A stretch of 64,000 nt of DNA from Volucella zonaria (GCA_963966105.1 OZ014534.1:3889178-3953177); one strand, 5' to 3'; shown: positions 11,480 through 22,495, numbered from the stretch's first letter. Numbers and translations: made by a program. The notes: generated from the sequence alone by a model not told the origin.

Positions 11480-12785
11480 CAACCTTGATCAAAAAGTTCC
11501 CGCACCACACCACCATGCGGCGCTCCCATTGTTCCGATTTGAGTTCTGTTTTTTTTTGTGAAGTTGGTAAATCTGTTGACATTCCCTCTTAATCTTAGTG
11601 TCATAGCTTGACAGTTGCAAAAGTTAAGTAGCCAGGAGCACATCTATTTCTGTGTGTATTGGCGATTTTTTACAATTTTACAAATGGATTTAAATTTGCA
11701 ACGATCTTGTTTTAAATTTTGCGTAAAAAATGGATTTAATGGTGCGCGAACGTTGGAAATGTTGGAAAAGTGTTTCGGCAACGATTCTCTAAAGAAAATG
11801 GTCGTTTACCAGTGATCGTGAGTCAATCGAAGATGATGAGCGCAGTGGCAGACCATCGACATCGAAAACCGACGAAAACATTGATGAAGTAAAAGAAATG
11901 CTGGTCAATAACCGCAAATTAACCATCAGAGAGATATCGGAGGACTTGAACATTGCCTATGGATCTGTCCAAGACATTTTTGTTGATGATTTGGGTTTCC
12001 GTCGTATAGCAGCAAAGTTGGTGCCAAAAGACCTCAATTTCATGCAAAAAAGAGACCGTGTTGACGTCGCAAAAGAGATGATTTGCGAGGCTGAATCCGA
12101 TCCCACATCCATCAAAAGGATCATTACTGGAGACGAGACGTGGGTTCATGAGTACGGCACGCAATCCAGACATCAGGCAAGTGAATGGCGTTTATCAATA
12201 AGACGAGACCAAAAAAAACACGTCATTTTCAGTCAAAAAAGAAGGCAATGCTCACGGTTTTCATGGATTACAACGGTGTAGTGCATCATGAATTATTGCC
12301 AGAAGGCCAGACAGTAAATAGAGAGTTTTATTTGGGCGTTATGAGACGTTTGCGTGAAGCAATTCGCCGAAAGAGACCAGAATTGTGGGCAGAGAACTCG
12401 TGGATTTTGCACCACGATAACACACCGTCGCACAGTGCCATCATTATTCGTAGTTTTTTGACAAAAAATGCAACAAATACTATCCAATAGCCACCAAATT
12501 CATCTGATTTGGCTTCCTGTGACTTCGTTCTATTCAATCGAGTTAAAATACCACTACGGAGAACGCGTTTCAGCAGCCGAGAGGAAGTAATGGAAAAATC
12601 GCAGGAAGCACTGATGGACTACGGAAAATCGAATATAAAAAACGTTTCGAGGATTGGATTAAGAGCTGGCATAAGTGTGTTGCAGTCAATGGGGATTACT
12701 CTGAAGGGGACAATATAGATTTAGATGAATAAACTCGTATTCGTAATTTTCTGAATACATTTCGGGAACTTTTTGATCAAGGTAT
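11480..12785 (+). mobile_element. mariner with TA target duplication, inserted in BEL RT
   Basis: A 1306-bp element flanked by TA (11,478-11,479 and 12,786-12,787). Near each end sits a 21-bp inverted repeat that starts ACCTTGATC and ends TTCCCG (11,482-11,502 and 12,763-12,783), with no mismatch. Removing the element and one TA rejoins the BEL codons for GHMSLV without a frame change. This is the cleanest insertion in the window. Confidence 0.95.
11684..12732 (+). pseudogene. mariner transposase, frameshifted
   Basis: The likely start is the ATG at 11,684. Frameshifts occur near 11,800 and 12,180 and there is a stop at 12,488. The pieces give: an N-terminal helix-turn-helix region; 11,898-12,281 with the second helix-turn-helix, the LVPKDLN linker and ITGDETW (first Asp); and 12,185-12,490 with HHDNTPSH (second Asp). 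After the stop comes LASCDF (third Asp), again 34 positions from the second. The C-terminus WHKCVAVNGDYSEGD is readable near 12,665-12,712 in yet another frame. It is a DD34D mariner transposase, different from the other mariners in the window, and not functional. Confidence 0.88.
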
Positions 12786-13208
12786 TATGTCACTCGTAAC
12801 AGAACCAAATCTGGAAATACCAGATCACTATTTACCGCATCAGTGCGTAATTATACCTGATAGCGTACCAACGAAACTGCGCGTCGCAATTCGTCGTAAA
12901 TTTCCTTAAACGGAATCCTCATGGTCGATCCTACAATACAAGATGAACTTTTAATTATTTTGCTGGGCTTTCGTTTTCACCGATTCGCTCTTACTGCAGA
13001 CATCGTCAATATGTATCGATAGGTATTAGTAGATCCATTGCATTGGAGACTACAGTTTATATTATGGAGAGAAAGTGAAACAACTCCGGTACAAAGGCAT
13101 CAATTAAATACCATAAAATACGGTACATCGTCTGCGCCATTTTTGGCAATCCGTTGCTTACATTATAGTACTTGGCTGAGAAACATAAAGAACACTTGAG
13201 CCTACGCG
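12786..13208 (+). pseudogene. BEL/Pao reverse transcriptase, middle part
   Basis: After the mariner the BEL RT continues with SLVTEPN and HYLPHQCVI, then (with frame changes) the stretch that normally reads into the RT palm. Motifs for KMYRQ-like and LAEKHKEQ-like segments can be followed to about 13,205. Coding stops abruptly at 13,208 where the errantivirus LTR begins. The YVDD region and the rest of the RT are absent from the window: the BEL sequence that resumes at 20,273 is already in the RNase H part, so about 1 kb was lost. Confidence 0.75.
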
Positions 13209-13458
13209 AGTTACACAAATGCAAATCAGCAAACTTGCTGAGGGCACATTTATGTTGCTTCGCAACAAATAACAAAAGTGTCAATTACATTCCGGTTCAG
13301 ACAGCACTGAAGGCCATCGGAAACGGAATGGGTTGACCATATCTTTGTTTATGATATGACATGAAGTAATATATTCAAATAAAGAAAATAAGCAGTCTTA
13401 ATAGAAACGACACCAAAAGCAGTGTAGTTTCATTTCTCCATTCGTTAATAAATATAAT
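13209..13458 (+). repeat. errantivirus 5' LTR
   Basis: The 250-bp LTR begins AGTTACACAAATGC and ends just before the primer-binding site at 13,459. Its first 164 bp match 20,112-20,272. The six bases before it, TACGCG (13,203-13,208), alternate pyrimidine and purine, as at Gypsy-type insertion sites. Confidence 0.88.
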
Positions 13459-13474
13459 TGGCGCAGTCGGTGTG
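13459..13474 (+). other. primer-binding site of errantivirus
   Basis: TGGCGCAGTCGGTGTG directly follows the LTR, the position and sequence type of a tRNA primer-binding site in Gypsy-group elements. Confidence 0.8.
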
Positions 13475-13500
13475 TTTCTTCTAAATTGGAAGATATTTAA

Positions 13501-13688
13501 GTATTCACACTAAAAATCAGTGCTTAATACAGTGTTATTAAACGGTTGTGAAAAAGTAATCACGACGGTATTCACACTAAAAATCAGTGCTTAATACGGT
13601 GTTACTAAACGGTTGTGTAAAAGTGACGGTATTCACACTTAAAATCAGTGCTTAATACAGAGTTACTAATCGGTGGTGTAAAAGTGAT
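13501..13688 (+). repeat. three tandem repeats in errantivirus leader (67, 61, 60 bp)
   Basis: Units start at 13,501, 13,568 and 13,629, each beginning GTATTCACACT or a close variant and containing CAGTGCTTAATAC. They lie between the primer-binding site and gag, the position of the insulator repeats in Drosophila gypsy. I see no copies of the gypsy insulator core TGCATA here, so a shared role is only a possibility. Confidence 0.85.
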
Positions 13689-13835
13689 CGCACATAAAAG
13701 TCAACTTTTCGTTTCCATCCACGAACCACTCGAAAATATATCCAGTGAACTCAGTTTTTGTCCAAAATTGCGTCGAGTCGAGATAAGCGATTGTCACTGT
13801 TCACTGCTAACCGAGGGATATTTATAAATAACAAC

Positions 13836-14709
13836 ATGGAGCAGATGATGCAAAGCATGGTGGAACCACTTAACAACATAGCCGCTGTACAAAAGCAACA
13901 ACAGGACCTCCAGCAACAACTTAATCAGAGGAGACTAGAACCCACAGAGAAAACGATTTCTTACATAAAGGAGTTTTCCGGTGAGGAAGACGAGCTGACC
14001 CAATTCCTTACTTGTGTGGACACCCATCTAACAGCCGTTCCTGATAATACGACGCCGATAACAACGTGGGAAGACACCAAGGGTCAGCTAATACAGCATT
14101 TTCGCCCCATCGTGGATTTCAACGGCATATTACTTAAAATTAGTAACTTGAAGGTAAATAGTATCTTAGAACTATGTAAGAAGTTAGATTTACCGTTAAA
14201 AAACGCATACTCATGCGTTATATGAAACTAATAGTTGCGAGATTGTTAATTCTGTAAAGCACTTAATGGTAGCAAAAATAAAAGAATTAACAATCGGTCA
14301 GCTATCGACAGAAATTAGGAGTGAATTTGATTTGAATGCAATATTGTCCATCTTGCGTTCATACATTCCAAATAGTGCCTGGAATTTAAGGAAATTTAAA
14401 AAAAATAATTCAAATAATTTCCAAGTTGGCAAGCATTCGAGAAATGTCGACTCAGAGAGAGCTAGCAATGATGGTGATAATAGATCATCACAAAATAGAG
14501 TTTCAGAACAGAGAGGGTCGCAAAATAATGCTAACAGGTACCAGAGCAATGATAGGCAACATAGAAATCAGAGTAACAATTCAGAGAAGGGAGAAATAGT
14601 AATAATAATGGATCTAGCCAGTCGAGTAGGAGCTAATACTGCTAATGAGAGTGTACCTACATTTAGTGGGGAGGTTCACAGTATAGATCCGACGGATTTT
14701 CGGAATTAA
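13836..14709 (+). pseudogene. errantivirus gag
   Basis: The first ATG in the gag frame is at 13,836, just after the leader repeats. The frame to 14,225 gives a Gln-rich N-terminus (QKQQQDLQQQL) and a capsid-like region. A frameshift then moves reading to 14,266-14,709, which ends in an Asn/Ser/Arg-rich tail. As is usual for errantivirus Gag there is no CCHC zinc knuckle. It would be the structural protein of the particle. The gene is broken and the copy is not functional. Confidence 0.8.
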
Positions 14710-14832
14710 GCCTCGGGAACAAAATATTTTGTAATCTTACGATAGGTTATATTAAATATAAGGCTTTAAAAGATACCGGTTCTACGGTTAGTATAATAAA
14801 TTCATCAAGGATTGACTGTAGCTATTTTTCTA
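14710..14832 (+). pseudogene. errantivirus protease start, cut by a LINE
   Basis: The pol start shows an intact D-T-G protease active site at 14,772-14,780 (KALKDTGSTVS). Reading is lost at about 14,830 where a LINE tail begins; pol picks up again near 15,900. The position shows that the LINE entered the protease region. Confidence 0.75.
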
Positions 14833-15893
14833 TGTTTAGATTTAGATTTAGATTTATTTATTGTAGCATACATGCTTACACAGTAAGAATTCACTTATAA
14901 GTCTGTGAAAGATAAAAAGTTTTTAATTCATATACATAAATGGTTTGAAAGTTAAGTTAAATTGCTTTTATGTTAATTAAGCTTATTCTTATGTTTTGAA
15001 TCTATTTTAAATTAATTCTAATTGAAATTGTAATTGCTTGAAGTGGGATAGGGATGGGAAAAGGTTGCTCTAGTTTCTAAGAAAATTTTGAAGCTCGTTT
15101 TTGAATCGTCGTGCATCAGTTAGCTCTCGCAAATTACGTGGGAGTGAATTCCAAAGGCGGATAGCAGCAACAAAAAACTGTCTTTCGGATGTTAGAAAAG
15201 AAAAACGCGGAAGAACCAGACACGAAGATCTGTTAGATCTGTAAGATGGAGGAAACTGGATTCTTTCATAAAGGTTGTCATGAAGGTTGTCTACTTAAGA
15301 TTATATTAAAAAGAAGTATGACTGTTCGAAATTTTATATAGTTACAAAACGACATGTTAACTAGGTGTGTTGCAAGATGTAAAACGTGATTATGTCTTTT
15401 TAAACCGTATACATATCGAACAGTAGTACTGAAAGCCACTTGAAGTCGCCTTCTACTCTCGCCATCACATCCATAAAAAATTTCACATCCGTGGATAAGT
15501 ACAGGAATGACTAACGTTTTAGCAAGTAGCAGTCTTATTTCGAGAGGAATAAACTTTTGAGCAGTATATAGGGCTCGTAGAATACCGTAAGTTTACCCTA
15601 CTAATGTATTTATGTGGTTGTTCCATGTAAGGGTTCTATTGAAGACAAGACCTAGATTTTTCGAACACTCAAGGGTGAGGGAAATAAGACAGATTTAACT
15701 TTTTTTTAGAAATAACTAAACACTTACACTTTGTTGGATTAAGTATTAGGCCGATTTTGAGTGACCAATCAGAAATTCGTTCCAGATCCTCATTTAAAAC
15801 ACTGACGCAATTTTCAATCAGGCCCAAGGAACAGCTTTGATAAATTTGCCGATGATATACAGGCCCTGTTCCTTGGGTCTGTTTGAAGAAAAA
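14833..15893 (-). mobile_element. 5'-truncated, 5'-inverted LINE in errantivirus pol
   Basis: The minus strand encodes the C-terminal third of a non-LTR RT of CR1/Jockey-like type. Recognisable stretches are LNPTKCKCLVIS near 15,710-15,760 and a typical LINE C-terminus (LRELTDARRF-like) near 15,080-15,140. The 3' end carries a short tandem tail of TAAATC units (14,835-14,856). At the other end about 55 bp (15,838-15,893) lie in the opposite orientation, with the codons for ADDIQ on the plus strand. A 12-bp perfect inverted repeat (15,823-15,834 and 15,866-15,877) marks the switch. This is the pattern of twin priming. Confidence 0.78.
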
Positions 15894-17110
15894 TGTATGT
15901 TCATAAACACGATAAATAATAGAACTAAGGAACATGTTGAGATTATTATTACTGGTGTTCCCAAAGAATTTCGGATGAGTTCTAATAGTAAGTTAAAATG
16001 TATAAAATATCACTTAGAGATAAAGACAATGATCTTCTTTTGGGAATGGACATTATTAGAAAAAACGTAGCTGAATTAAATATAAGCAAGAAAATAATGA
16101 ATTTAGTAAACACTGCTAGTTTAAAGGTGTATATAGACTGTTATGAATTATATTACCAACAACATTAGGAATTAGACACTTCACATCTGAGTCAAATAGA
16201 AAGAGAAGAAATAACGAAAATATTAAAACAGTATGAGAGTTTAATCTATAAAGAAGGGGATAAGCTTACAAATACGGATTTAATCATGCATGAGATCAGA
16301 ACGACCACTGATCAACAAATTAATGCAAGGCTTTATAGACTGCCTCCGAAACATGAAGAAGAAGTTCGGAGACAGGTTGCAGAAATGGAGAACCAGGGCA
16401 TTGTTAGGAAGTCGAATAGTAGATATTCTTTCCCAATAGTAATTATTGCAAAAAAGTTAAGTAAAACAGGAGAATAAAAATTCAGACTTTGAGTAGACTA
16501 CAGAAGATTGAATGATATAACGTTCGACGACAAGTACCCTCTACTTAAGATCGACAGCTTATCTAATAAGCTAGGGAGAGCCCAGTAATTTAGTACTTTG
16601 GATTTAGCCAAAGGATACTATTAGATCAAGATGCATCCAAAGGATGTTCATAAAATTGCATTTGTAACTCCAAACGGTTTATAGGAATTTACACGGATGC
16701 CTTTTGGCCTCAAGAACGCTCCAGCGACGTTCCAGAGGCTGATGAACGAAATACTAAGGAAATATATAAACAAGGTCTGTGTCGTCTATCTCGACGATAT
16801 CCTAATATTTTCCACAAGTTTCGAAGAACATCTCCAAGCTATTACTACGATTTTCAATGTCCTTGCTAAACATAACCTGAAGGTGCAGTTTGATAAATGT
16901 TCTTTCCTTCAAAAGGACACGAAATTTTTAGGCCATCAAACCGAATCCAGAAAGGTCAAATGTATAGCAAATTACAAATTGCCATCGTCAGAAAAAGAGC
17001 TAAAAGCGTTCCTTGCAGTCACTGGATTTTATCGCAAATTTGTAAAAAATTATTCGAAAATAGCGTACAAAAATTAGCGATCCCGAATACATCCAGTCTT
17101 TTGAAACGTT
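15894..17110 (+). pseudogene. errantivirus pol: protease end and reverse transcriptase
   Basis: Pol resumes after the LINE with the LLLGMDIIRKN stretch (about 16,030-16,070), which normally links protease to RT. RT fingers are readable at 16,286-16,477. The palm (16,697-17,077) contains MPFGLKNAPATFQ and the catalytic YLDD at 16,787-16,798. Stops at 16,475, about 16,590, 16,620 and 16,682 and a frameshift after 17,040 break it. The enzyme would copy the element RNA into DNA in the cytoplasm. The catalytic motif is intact but the gene is dead. Confidence 0.85.
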
Positions 17111-18770
17111 AAAACAAAACATCATCAACTACCCCATACTCAGGTTTCCAAATTTCGGAAAACCATTTACGTTGTTCACAGATGCCTCGAACTTTGCAAT
17201 GGGTGCTGTGCTTACCCAAGAGGGTCAGCCAAACATATTTTAGGCCATATTTATGGGGAAATAAATTTAAAATCGTTACTGACATTAACCCATAAGGTAC
17301 TTGGACAAAAAGAAAAGAGTTCTCCGCTAGAAATCAGCGGTGGCTTTTTAAGTTGCCTGAGTTCAATTACGATATCGAATATCTCAGGGGAAAGGAAAAT
17401 AAAGTAGCGGATTTCTTAAGCCGTATGAAAGATGTCAACAAAATAGATGAGGAAACCGAATCGAACCAGGCAACAGTTCATTCTGCCTCTGAACAACAAG
17501 TAGATCATTTTCCTATAAAAGAAGATATTATTAATAAATGCAAAACCCAATTAATTCTAACAAATTCTGTTTTGGCACAGGAGGAGGTAATCCATGGAAG
17601 AAAAATTATTCAATTAGATATGACTAAAAATAACTCATATTGGGAAGACCTTTTCAAGAGAGTGTTACAAATGGGAATTATAGGCATTTATACCGAACTG
17701 TCGTACACCGAGTACAATGAAGTTCAACAATGTCTGATAAGTCTTTCTGGAGGAAATAAAAATATCTCGTTTATTAAGTACACGTTAAGAGCTCAAGAAA
17801 TCGGAACTGAGTCAGAAATTTGCAAGCAGATTTCACTTTATCATATAAGAGAAAGTAATCACTCAGAGATTTCGGAAACTTATCACACACTTAAAAACAG
17901 ATTGTATTACCCAGGACTTATGAGAGAAATTTCGAAAGTTATTGGAAACTGCTAAACATGTCAGGAAGGGAAGTACGATAGAATACCTCTCAAACCAAAA
18001 TTTAAAAGATCAGAAACCCCTTCTAAAGCCAATGAAATTCTGCATATGGACATTTATCATTTCAATAAGCTTTTCTTCCTTACTTTCATTGATAAGCTAA
18101 CAAAGCAGGCAAATGCATACAGCTTGAACAGTAAAAATTGGGTTAGTACAGTAGAATCAATTGAGGACCATTTAACAAAGTTCGGTAAACCTAGAAAAAT
18201 TATTTGCGATAGTGAATTCAAATCTGAAAATATTAAAGAATTTTTCAAGGAAAATGACATCTAAGTTCATTTTACCATACCGAATTCTCACACTGGAAAC
18301 CCTGATATTGAACGCTTCCATTCCACTTTACTAGAAATCCTACTAACAATTAAAGACCAAGAACTTACAACTGTCTGGAAAGTGCATAAAGCCGTTTTAG
18401 TTTACAATAACCGCCACCATTCTACAATTGGAATGAGTCCAAATCAAGCTACGAACGTAGACCTGGAAGTATTACTTACTAAAATTTCAAAACAGAAAGA
18501 TAAAATTTTAAATAAGAGGAATGTAACTAGGGAAGATTATGAAGAAAATAGGCATGAAGGTTTTATTAGAAATTACAAACATTTAAGGCACAAGAATGAA
18601 CCTTATTATAGAAAAAATAAATTAGTAAATGTTCATCCCACCACAGTTAAAAGACCAAATAAATTTACAGGTACAGAATTGGCTTGTGATACTACTAACC
18701 ATGTTGATAACCGTGACAGCAGCACAATTATCCCTCCTAATAACACCGATTCAGACTGAGCAAGGTTATG
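17111..18770 (+). pseudogene. errantivirus pol: RNase H and integrase
   Basis: The RNase H domain is badly broken between 17,110 and 17,340. The link to integrase is well kept from 17,353 (NKVADFLSR). The HHCC zinc domain is at about 17,840-17,965 (HIRESNH and a Cys pair across a stop at 17,953). The catalytic core follows: first Asp in HMDIYHF (about 18,046), second in CDSEFKS (about 18,208), and Glu in DIERFHST after a stop at 18,262. The C-terminal frame 18,382-18,759 is Lys/Arg rich. All three acidic residues can be seen, but three or more stops prevent expression. Confidence 0.82.
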
Positions 18771-20100
18771 TTACCCTATACCGAGGATCTGTCGAATCAA
18801 TAAACAATTCCCAAACGATTATACATATAATAGATACTTTGGAAATTGTAGCTGTAGTAGAGTCTGCTGAAATGAATCTTCAAAAACTTAATTTAATGAA
18901 GAATGGTCCGTTGCTGAGGGAAATTTTAAATATTAAGGCAAAAGTCAAGGCGTTAACACTCCCAATTCGGAAAAAAGAGGTCTTATGAATTTCATTGCAA
19001 CTGGTCAGAAATGGCTATTCGGAACAATGGATGACCAAGATAGGAACATCTTAAAATAGTCGAAACGAATGACAATGCTGATATAGAAAATTTGAACAAA
19101 CAAATAGGTATAAATCAAAAATTCATGGATAATATAAATAACATCAAGACAATGGTATAAGAAGATAGGCAACATATAAAGGATGCTTATAATGTCGTCA
19201 TAGATAGTCAAAAAAATATTACATTGAAGTTACTACAAACGGACCAGCTTTTGAAGTTAAAGATTCTCGAAGAAAAAATTAATAATATTTTAGACAATGT
19301 AGCATCTGCCAAACAGGGATTATTACACCCAAGTATTTTAACAAACGAACTTTTAGACAGTGTAGAATTAGACTACTTTAAGCTAAAGCATGCCAAAATT
19401 GGAGCTATTCGATTAAACAATACAAAACTTGTCTTAGCAATTAAGTTACCTAAAGATTACATTCAGACAACATTAAAGATGATAATTCCTATTCCTAATA
19501 AAAATTTTAAGGAATTGACATTAAGCCAATAAATTATGTTGAAATAAATGGCAACAGATATGACTATAATCCCGATAACTTGCATATACAGAGCCTAAAG
19601 AAAATTAATAACTGTATAATTGAGCGAGAATATAATTTCCGCAATAATAATAAAACCGAAATTGTGACTATCGATGAACATTTGTGTATTTGTAAGAACT
19701 TAGTTAAGGAACATATTGTTAACGAATGTGATGATAGAAATATTACTTTAAGTGGAAACTTTATGGTAAATGTTAATAATTGTTTCATTGAAGTCCTAAA
19801 TACCATAATGTCTAATTATAATATAGAGTTTATCCAAAATTTTGCATACGAAGATAATCAAAATGTGACAATATATGAAAGAATGAACGTTTCGAATAAA
19901 TTAAAAATTTTTCAAATTCAAAATTTAAAACATTTAGAACAACTGAAGTATCATGGGAATAACCACTATATAATAAGTTCTACTCTTTTAATTGTCATAC
20001 TTGTGGTAGTAACTATAGTTGTAATAATATGTAAAAATAATAAGAAACTTAAGGTAGAAATAAAAACAATTAAAGATGGAATTCAGGAGAATTCTTTGTC
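18629..20100 (+). pseudogene. errantivirus env
   Basis: The third gene overlaps the end of pol. A hydrophobic signal-like stretch is encoded at about 18,680-18,721. A basic stretch lies near 18,970, where cleavage is expected in this class. The region 18,990-19,220 is full of stops. Frames 19,224-19,532 and 19,580-20,266 give the ectodomain remainder and a single membrane-spanning stretch at about 19,970-20,032 followed by a short basic tail. The arrangement (signal, basic site, late membrane anchor) is that of insect errantivirus envelope proteins. It cannot be expressed. The last frame reads on into the 3' LTR. Confidence 0.75.
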
Positions 20101-20111
20101 AAAGGGGGTGA
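20101..20111 (+). other. polypurine tract of errantivirus
   Basis: AAAGGGGGTGA lies directly ahead of the 3' LTR start, as expected for the plus-strand primer. Confidence 0.8.
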
Positions 20112-20272
20112 AGTTACACAAATGCAAGTCAGCAAACTTGCTGACGGCACATTTATGTTGCTTCGCAACGAATAACAAAAGTGTCAATTACATTCCGGTG
20201 TCAATGGTGCTCTCTGAAGGCCATCGGAAACGGAATGCGTTGACCATATCTATGTTTATGATATGACATGAA
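20112..20272 (+). repeat. errantivirus 3' LTR, truncated
   Basis: Matches the first part of the 5' LTR (13,209 on) up to the shared GATATGACATGAAG, then switches without spacer into BEL RNase H sequence. The last 90 bp or so of the LTR and roughly 1 kb of BEL RT are missing, so one deletion removed both. Confidence 0.88.
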
Positions 20273-20940
20273 GCTTCTCCGCTTGGGGCCCTGCGCAGCG
20301 CACTTGTTATCCAAACTTTATGTAAAGATTCAGAATATTTGTAAAGGTAATTACATAACGTACTTTTGGACAGATTCTGCGATTGTTTTGCACTGGATAT
20401 CCACCCATTCGTCAAAATTAAATACATTTGTGGGAAATAGGGTAGCGGAAGTTCAGGAGAACACGAAGCAGGTCACATAGTAACATGTACCAACATTCGA
20501 CAATCCGGCAGACATGGTTTCTCGCACTTGTACAGTAATGGAGCTGAAGAAGTCGATCTGGTGCAAAGGACCAGCCTTCCACGAAAAAAAAGAGGAAAAA
20601 TGGCCATCCGCTCTTTAGGGACATTAATTTCACCGGAGGAATCAGTGCTGGAAATGAGGAAAATAGTTTTAGTCTGTCAAAAACGAGATGAAAGCTACCT
20701 GCTGGAAATCATAGATCGATTTAGTTCATACATGAAAACTCTACGAGTCATAGCTTACGTCGAAAGATTTCTTAACCGGTTAAGACATCCAGCATTTCTA
20801 CGAAGTGAACATCTTATAGTCGAGGACTTGGACAACGCTCTACAGAGAATAACTCATCTAACTCAAATGAAATATTTCACAGAAGAAATCAGGGCAATCA
20901 GCTGGAACACGAAACTCACGGGATCCATAAAATGATTGAA
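20273..20940 (+). pseudogene. BEL/Pao pol: RNase H region
   Basis: The frame 20,268-20,480 starts inside the RNase H-like domain (CAAHLLSKLYVK, then FWTDSAIVLHWI with the conserved Asp). Stops near 20,478 separate it from 20,528-20,935. This next frame is the linker to integrase, with WWKGP-like and LRVIAYVERFLNR segments. The order and spacing fit BEL/Pao pol. It is the direct continuation of the element that is interrupted at 13,208. Confidence 0.8.
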
Positions 20941-22195
20941 CCCTTTTATCGGGGAGAAAAATGGTCTTCTTTTATTGAAAGTGGGAGGTCGATCGAAGCA
21001 CGCCAACATTCCAGAAGAATGTGAACATTCTTACTTGAAAAGAACCCTAGTTTTGCTAGAAACCTCATTCAACATTTGCACATATCAAATTATCATGCGG
21101 GTCCGAAGTCGCTTGTCGCACTAACGAGACAAAGATTTTGGATAATCAACGTTAGGGAGCTGGCACGTCAAACTGTTCGACAGTGCCACACTGTATCAAA
21201 TATCGACCAAAATTATTCGAGCAGGTAATGGGAAATCTGCCTGCTGCAAGATTGACTCCATCATGTCCTTTCATCAACTATGGAGTAGATTTCTGTGGAC
21301 CTATATACACTCATTTCGAAATTCGTGGCAAGGTGCCTTATAAAAAGTATATATACCAGTCTTTGTTTATTTTTCGTCGAAAGCAGTCCACTTGGAATCG
21401 TTTTCAGATCTCTCCGTAGACGCTTTCATAGCTGCTTTAAAAAGGATGATAAGTCATCGGGGTCTCCTTAGAGACATCCATTGCGAGAACGCAACCAATT
21501 TCGTTGGTGCACACTCAAAACTCTTAGATCTGCGGAATATGTTGTTTAAAAAAGCCAATCAAAAATCGATTGCAAACTTTTGTACTAATGCCATAATAAA
21601 ATTTCATTTTATACCCCCCAGGGCATCCCGCTTCGATGGGATTTGGCAAGCAGCCGTAAAAGTAGCAAAGGGTTATCTTTGCCGAAGCTTGGGAGGTGCT
21701 AAACTAATATTAGAAGAATTAACAACAGCGTTGGTGGAAATCAAAGCCATAATGAACTCAATACCACTTACCCCGATGTCAACAGATCCCAACGACTATG
21801 AAGCACTTACACAAGCACATCTGTTTATTAGGTCATTATTGGAGGCAATCCCAAAACCAGCAGTGGAGAACGCGAACACAGATTATATCAGCTATATTCA
21901 ACGATGGCGTCGAATAAATGCCGTGAAAACTCACTTTTAGAAACGGTGGTCATCAAAGTATATCCAGGAACTAGAAGCTCGTTGAACATGGACATCAACA
22001 AACTCAAGTATTGATGTTGGTAGCCTTGCGTTAATTCATGGGGATAACTTACCTCCCCATAAGTGGCTTATGGAGTGAATCACACAGTCGTCAAAGGTCC
22101 ACATGGTCGAATCAGAGTCGCGGATTTAAAAACGTCACGAGGAGAATTTAGACGGCCTATTCGCAAATTGGCACCGATTTCCTCTTAAAAGGAAG
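20941..22195 (+). pseudogene. BEL/Pao integrase with altered catalytic residues
   Basis: The zinc domain is scattered over 20,941-21,215. The core starts with GVDFCGPIYT (first Asp, about 21,280), then after a frame change 21,392-21,940. The position that is normally the second Asp (before NATNFVG) is Glu (HCENATNF, about 21,480). The normally catalytic Glu in WEAAVK is Gln (GIWQAAVK, about 21,651). Two of the three metal-binding residues are therefore changed. The C-terminal part is readable to about 22,195 (HGDNLPPHKW, GRIRVADLKTSRGEF). The enzyme would have joined element DNA to the chromosome. Confidence 0.82.
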
Positions 22196-22495
22196 TTCTT
22201 TCAAAATTCTTTCAAATCTGGCGCTCTTTGTATACCACTCGCCATATTTTTATAATTGTTGAATTCGCTGTAAATTTTAAACGTTAACAAATAACGTAAA
22301 CTGTAATCAAAATTTGTATAAATACCATCGCAACAATAAAATGAAAAGCTTTTTTGTATTCTTAGCCCTTAGGAGAAACTTTGCTCGTTTAATTTGTTGT
22401 TCGCAACACTTTGCTAATTTTTTCGGTGTCGGTTTCCAAACATAAATCTCATCGTGGAACATACATACTTCATACTTCGTATTTTTTCGCAACCG
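22196..22495. other. BEL 3' region, no gene
   Basis: Follows the integrase stop. A 3' UTR and LTR are expected here, but no LTR matching the 7.5-8.3 kb region is visible. TGTTGAATTC at 22,257 is only a weak candidate for an LTR start. Confidence 0.35.

Noticed and set aside
13501..13688. CRISPR array
   Set aside because: Only three units, long and without regular spacers, inside an LTR-element leader of an animal genome.
7894..22300. BEL LTR pair flanking 8.3-22.2 kb
   Set aside because: TGTTGCATG at 7894 and TGTTGAATTC at 22,257 are only weak LTR-start candidates and the sequences that follow do not match each other.
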